A stretch of DNA of 64,000 nucleotides from Aplidium turbinatum (lineage: Eukaryota; Chordata; Ascidiacea; Aplousobranchia; Polyclinidae), in assembly GCA_918807975.1 (NCBI GenBank), contig OU964921.1, positions 18,688,498 through 18,752,497 on the forward strand, in the 5' to 3' direction. The notes beneath the pieces are model-generated. The model worked only from the letters and a program-made list of their open reading frames with translations, had not been told where the DNA came from and ran no database searches. The translations under genes and the position numbers were made by a program. Of the stretch, positions 61,433-64,000 are shown piece after piece (position 1 is the stretch's first letter; the number at the start of each line of letters is the position of its first letter).

Positions 61433-64000
61433 AATAATGTTCACTTTTAGTACGTAAAAAAACTTTCTAAGACAATTTTTAATGACAGTAGTTCCAAACT
61501 AAAAGAATTAGATAGTTTCGCAAAAAAAAATTATTTTTCACTCTGTGAAATGTCTTAGAAAAGCTTTTGAAAAATTTTTTTAAAAAGACAATTTTATTAC
61601 AATAATGTTCACTTTTAGTACGTAAAAAAACTTTCTTAGACAATTTTTAATGACGTTAGTTCCAAACTAAAAGAATTAGATTGTTCCGCAAAAAAAAATT
61701 ATTTTTCACTGTATGAAATGTCTTGGAAAAATTTTTTTGAAAAGACAATTTTTTTTCAATAATGTTCACTTTTAGTACGTAACAAAACTTCTTTAGATGA
61801 TTTTTAATGACGTTAGTTCCAAACTAAAAGAATTAGATAGTTTCGCAAAAACAAATTGTTTTTCACTGTATGAATTCTCTTAGAAAAATTTTTGAAAAAT
61901 TTTTTTGAAAACACAATTTTTTTTCGATAATGTTCACTTTTAGTACGTAAAAAAATTTTTTAGACAATTTTTAATGACATTAGTTCCAAACAAAAAGAAT
62001 TAGATAGTTTCGCAAAAAAAATTATTTTTCACTGTATGAAATGTCTTGGAAAAATTTTTTTAAAAATACAATTTTTTTTCAATAATGTTCACTTTTAGTA
62101 CGTAAATAAACTTTCTTAGACAATTTTTAATGACGTTAGTTCCAAACTAAAAGAATTAGATAATTTCGCAAAAAAAAAATTATTTTGCACTGTATGAAAT
62201 GTCTTGGAAAATGTTTTTTGAAAAGACAAGTTTTTTTCAATGATGTTCACTTTTAGTACGTAAAAAAACTTTCTTAGACAATTTTTAATGACATTAGTTC
62301 CAAACTAGAAGAATTAGATAGTTTCGCAAAAAAAAATTATTTTTCACTGTATGAAACGTCTTGGAAAAATTTTTTTGAAAAGACAATTTTTTTTCAATAA
62401 TGTTCACTTTTAGTACGTAAAAAAGCTTTCTTAGACAATTTTTAATGACGTTAGTTCCAAACTAAAAGAATTAGATAGTTTCGCAAAAAAAAATTATTTT
62501 TCACGGTATGAAATGTCTTGGAAAAAGTTTTTTGAAAAGACAAGTTTTTTTCAATGATGTTCACTTTTAGTACGTAACAAAACTTTCTTAGACAATTTTT
62601 AATGACGTTAGTTCCAAACTAAAAGAATTAGATAGTTTCCCAAAAAAAAATTATTTTTTACTGTATGAAATGTCTTAGAAAAATTTTTGAAAAATTTTTT
62701 TGAAGAGACAATTTTTTTTCAATAATGTTCACTTTTAGTTCGTAAATAAACTTTCTTAGACAATTTTTAATGACGTTCGTTCCAAACTAAAAGAATTAGA
62801 GAGTTTTGCAAAAAAAATTATTTTTTACTACATGAAATGTCTTGAAAAAGTTTTTGAGAAACTTTTGAAAAAGACAATTTTTTTCAATAATGTTCACTTT
62901 AGTACGTAAAAAAACTTTCTTAGACAATTTTTAATGACGTTAGTTTCAAACTAAAAGAATTAGATTGTTTCGCAAAAAAAAATTATTTTTCACTGTATGA
63001 AATGTCTGAGAAAAGTTTTTGAAAAATTTTTTTGAAAAGGCAATTTTTTTTTAATAATGTTCACTTTTAGTACGTAAAAAAACTTTCTTAGACAATTTTT
63101 AATGACGTTAGTTCCAAACTAAAAGAATTAGATAGTTTCGCAAAAAAAAATTATTTTGCACAGTATGAAATGTCTTGGAAAAATTTTTTTGAAAAGACAA
63201 TTTTTTTTCAATAATGTTCACGTTTAGTACGTAACAAAACTTCCTTAGATGATTTTTAATGACGTTAGTTCCAAACTAAAAGAATTAGATAGTTTCGCAA
63301 AAAAAATTATTTTTCACTGTATGAAATGTCTTAGAAAAAATTTTGAAAAATTTGTTTGAAAACACAATTTTTTTTCGATAATGTTCACTTTTAGTACGTA
63401 AAAAAACTTTCTTAGACAATTTTTAATGACGTTAGATCCAAACAAAAAGAATTAGATAGTTTCGCAAAAAAAAATTATTTTTCACTGTATGAAATGTCTT
63501 GGAAAAATTTTTTTAAAAAGACGTTTTTTTTTTCAATAATGTTCACTTTTAGTACGTAAAACAACTTTCTTAGACAATTTTTAATGACGTTAGTTCCAAA
63601 CTAAAAGAATTGGATAGTTTCACAAAAAAAATTATTTTTCACTGTATGAAATGTCTTAGAAAAGCTTTTGAAAAATTTTTCTGAAAACACAATTTTTTTT
63701 CAATAATGTTCACTTTTAGTACGTAAATAAACTTTCTTTGGCAATTTTTAATGACGTTAGTTCCAAACTAAACGAATTAGATAGTTTTGCAAAAAAAAAA
63801 AGTTTTTCACTGTATGAAATGTTTTTAAAAAATTTGTTTGAAAAGACAATTTTTTTTCAATAATGTTCACTTTTAGTACGTTACAAAACTTCCTTAGACA
63901 ATTTTTAATGACGTTAGTTCCAAACTAAAAGAATTAGATAGTTTCGCAAAAAAAAATTATTTTTCACTCTATGAAATGTCCTTGAAAAATTTTTGAAAAA
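61433..64000 (+). repeat. P-HOR, right copy 3, cut by the window end (2568 bp)
   Basis: Matches 57686 onward at a constant offset of 3747 at every marker checked (GTTCCGC 61683, GTATGAATTC 61868, GAAGAGAC 62702, GTCTGAG near 63005, GTTAGATCC near 63433). One difference seen: GAAACGTC for GAAATGTC near 62355. The window stops inside a B unit, so the array continues. Confidence 0.9.

Larger units (their letters stand above)
1..64000 (+). repeat. AT-rich tandem satellite array, 157/168-bp monomer, HOR-organised
   Basis: Seen directly: from the first to the last base the sequence is copies of one unit beginning AATAATGTTCAC, always in the same orientation, with no interruption. Unit starts in the first 2 kb fall at 1, 158, 326, 484, 652, 820, 988, 1145, 1313, 1470, 1638 and 1795, so spacing alternates between about 157 and 168 bp. 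About 390 units fit the window (estimate from a 163-bp mean). Most differences between units are shared subtype variants, not private changes, which is the mark of higher-order organisation. Known of such arrays: they typify centromeric, pericentromeric or subtelomeric heterochromatin and evolve by unequal exchange. Inference: the window is the interior of a much larger array. No stretch over 300 bp lies outside the repeat, so every gene-free interval is explained by it. I do not recognise the family. Confidence 0.98.

Noticed and set aside
1-64000. Possible open reading frames on either strand
   Set aside because: TAA and TAG occur several times in each unit (for example in GTAAA, TTTTTAATG and, on the other strand, AAAAATAATT and TGTCTAAG). 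The 157-bp unit shifts frame at each repeat, so open stretches of some 50 codons are repeats of the same noncoding sequence. No start, domain or codon pattern supports a gene.
1-64000. CRISPR-like regular repeats
   Set aside because: There are no unique spacers: the entire unit repeats, repeat and 'spacer' alike, and units are 157-168 bp. This is a satellite.
1-64000. T tracts as polymerase III terminators or dyads as bacterial terminators
   Set aside because: T5-T9 tracts recur in every unit as part of base composition. There is no upstream RNA gene, and the dyad is AT-only with a weak stem, so a terminator call cannot be supported.
1-64000. Promoters from TATA-like strings
   Set aside because: AT-rich strings occur at random in a sequence of about 23% GC. 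Nothing downstream is a gene.
1-64000. CENP-B box
   Set aside because: The family's motif needs TTCG followed by a CGGG block. TTCG is present in most units (TTCGC), but I saw no CGGG in the array, so the box is absent.
1-64000. Telomeric repeats or retroelement ends within the array
   Set aside because: No run of TTAGG, TTAGGG or TTTAGGG was seen, and no foreign insertion, target-site duplication or long terminal repeat breaks the unit phase anywhere.
1-64000. Identity with the aphid subtelomeric 169-bp HindIII-type satellite
   Set aside because: Unit length and AAGCTT in some subtypes (AAAAAAGCTTTC) recall it, but most units lack AAGCTT and I cannot compare sequences from memory. Species assignment is left open.

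Overview
The whole window is one head-to-tail satellite DNA array. It enters and leaves inside the array, so no flanking unique sequence, gene, RNA gene or transposon is visible. The repeat unit is AT-rich: the first monomer has 36 G or C in 157 bases, about 23%. It comes in two length classes, about 157 and about 168 bp, roughly 390 units in all (estimated from a mean near 163 bp). A unit close to one nucleosome repeat, a strict single orientation and multi-level higher-order repeats (HORs) point to a eukaryotic centromeric, pericentromeric or subtelomeric satellite. I do not recognise the family and cannot name the organism. Every frame on both strands is closed by stops within each monomer.

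Level 1, monomer: a fixed map of a TACGTA palindrome near position 20, an ATGACGT motif near 50, a conserved core (AAGAATTAGATAGTTT) near 71-86, an A9 tract near 90 and a TTGAAAA...TTTTCAA dyad over the junction with the next unit. The 157/168 difference is the loss or gain of an 11-bp piece like TGAAAAATTTT, about one helical turn. Level 2, subtypes: diagnostic variants define recurrent monomer types, labelled here A-F, K, L, M, N and P. Level 3, cassettes: A-B-C-D-E-F recurs in the same order at about 986 bp (9933, 12218, 14173, 15652). Level 4, HORs: blocks of 9-26 monomers are tandemly duplicated with exact monomer-multiple periods.

Layout: 1-11.1 kb, a P-containing HOR (period near 2.76 kb, with a 1.30 kb sub-repeat at 8.1-10.6 kb). 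11.1-19.9 kb, the 1.48-kb nine-monomer HOR (14173, 15652, 17142). 19.9-28.7 kb, a trimer of type D running into two copies of a 4.27-kb HOR. 28.7-42.5 kb, a family of 1.46-1.97-kb HORs including a 1462-bp duplication with no difference found by eye, and a segment at 28.7-34.0 kb repeated at 36.6-40.4 kb with three internal losses or gains. 42.96-46.86 kb, a 1953-bp, 12-monomer HOR in two copies. 48.18-51.80 kb, an 1810-bp HOR in two copies carrying a diagnostic chimeric monomer. 51.8-64 kb, the P-HOR again, with adjacent periods 2761 and 3747 bp whose difference is six monomers. The two ends of the window therefore carry the same HOR about 51 kb apart.

Reading: the array shows repeated rounds of unequal exchange or replication-slippage amplification acting on whole monomers, with several junctions visible inside single chimeric monomers. 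All alignments were done by eye; difference counts are minimum estimates. Any role (centromere, heterochromatin nucleation, satellite RNA) is inference.
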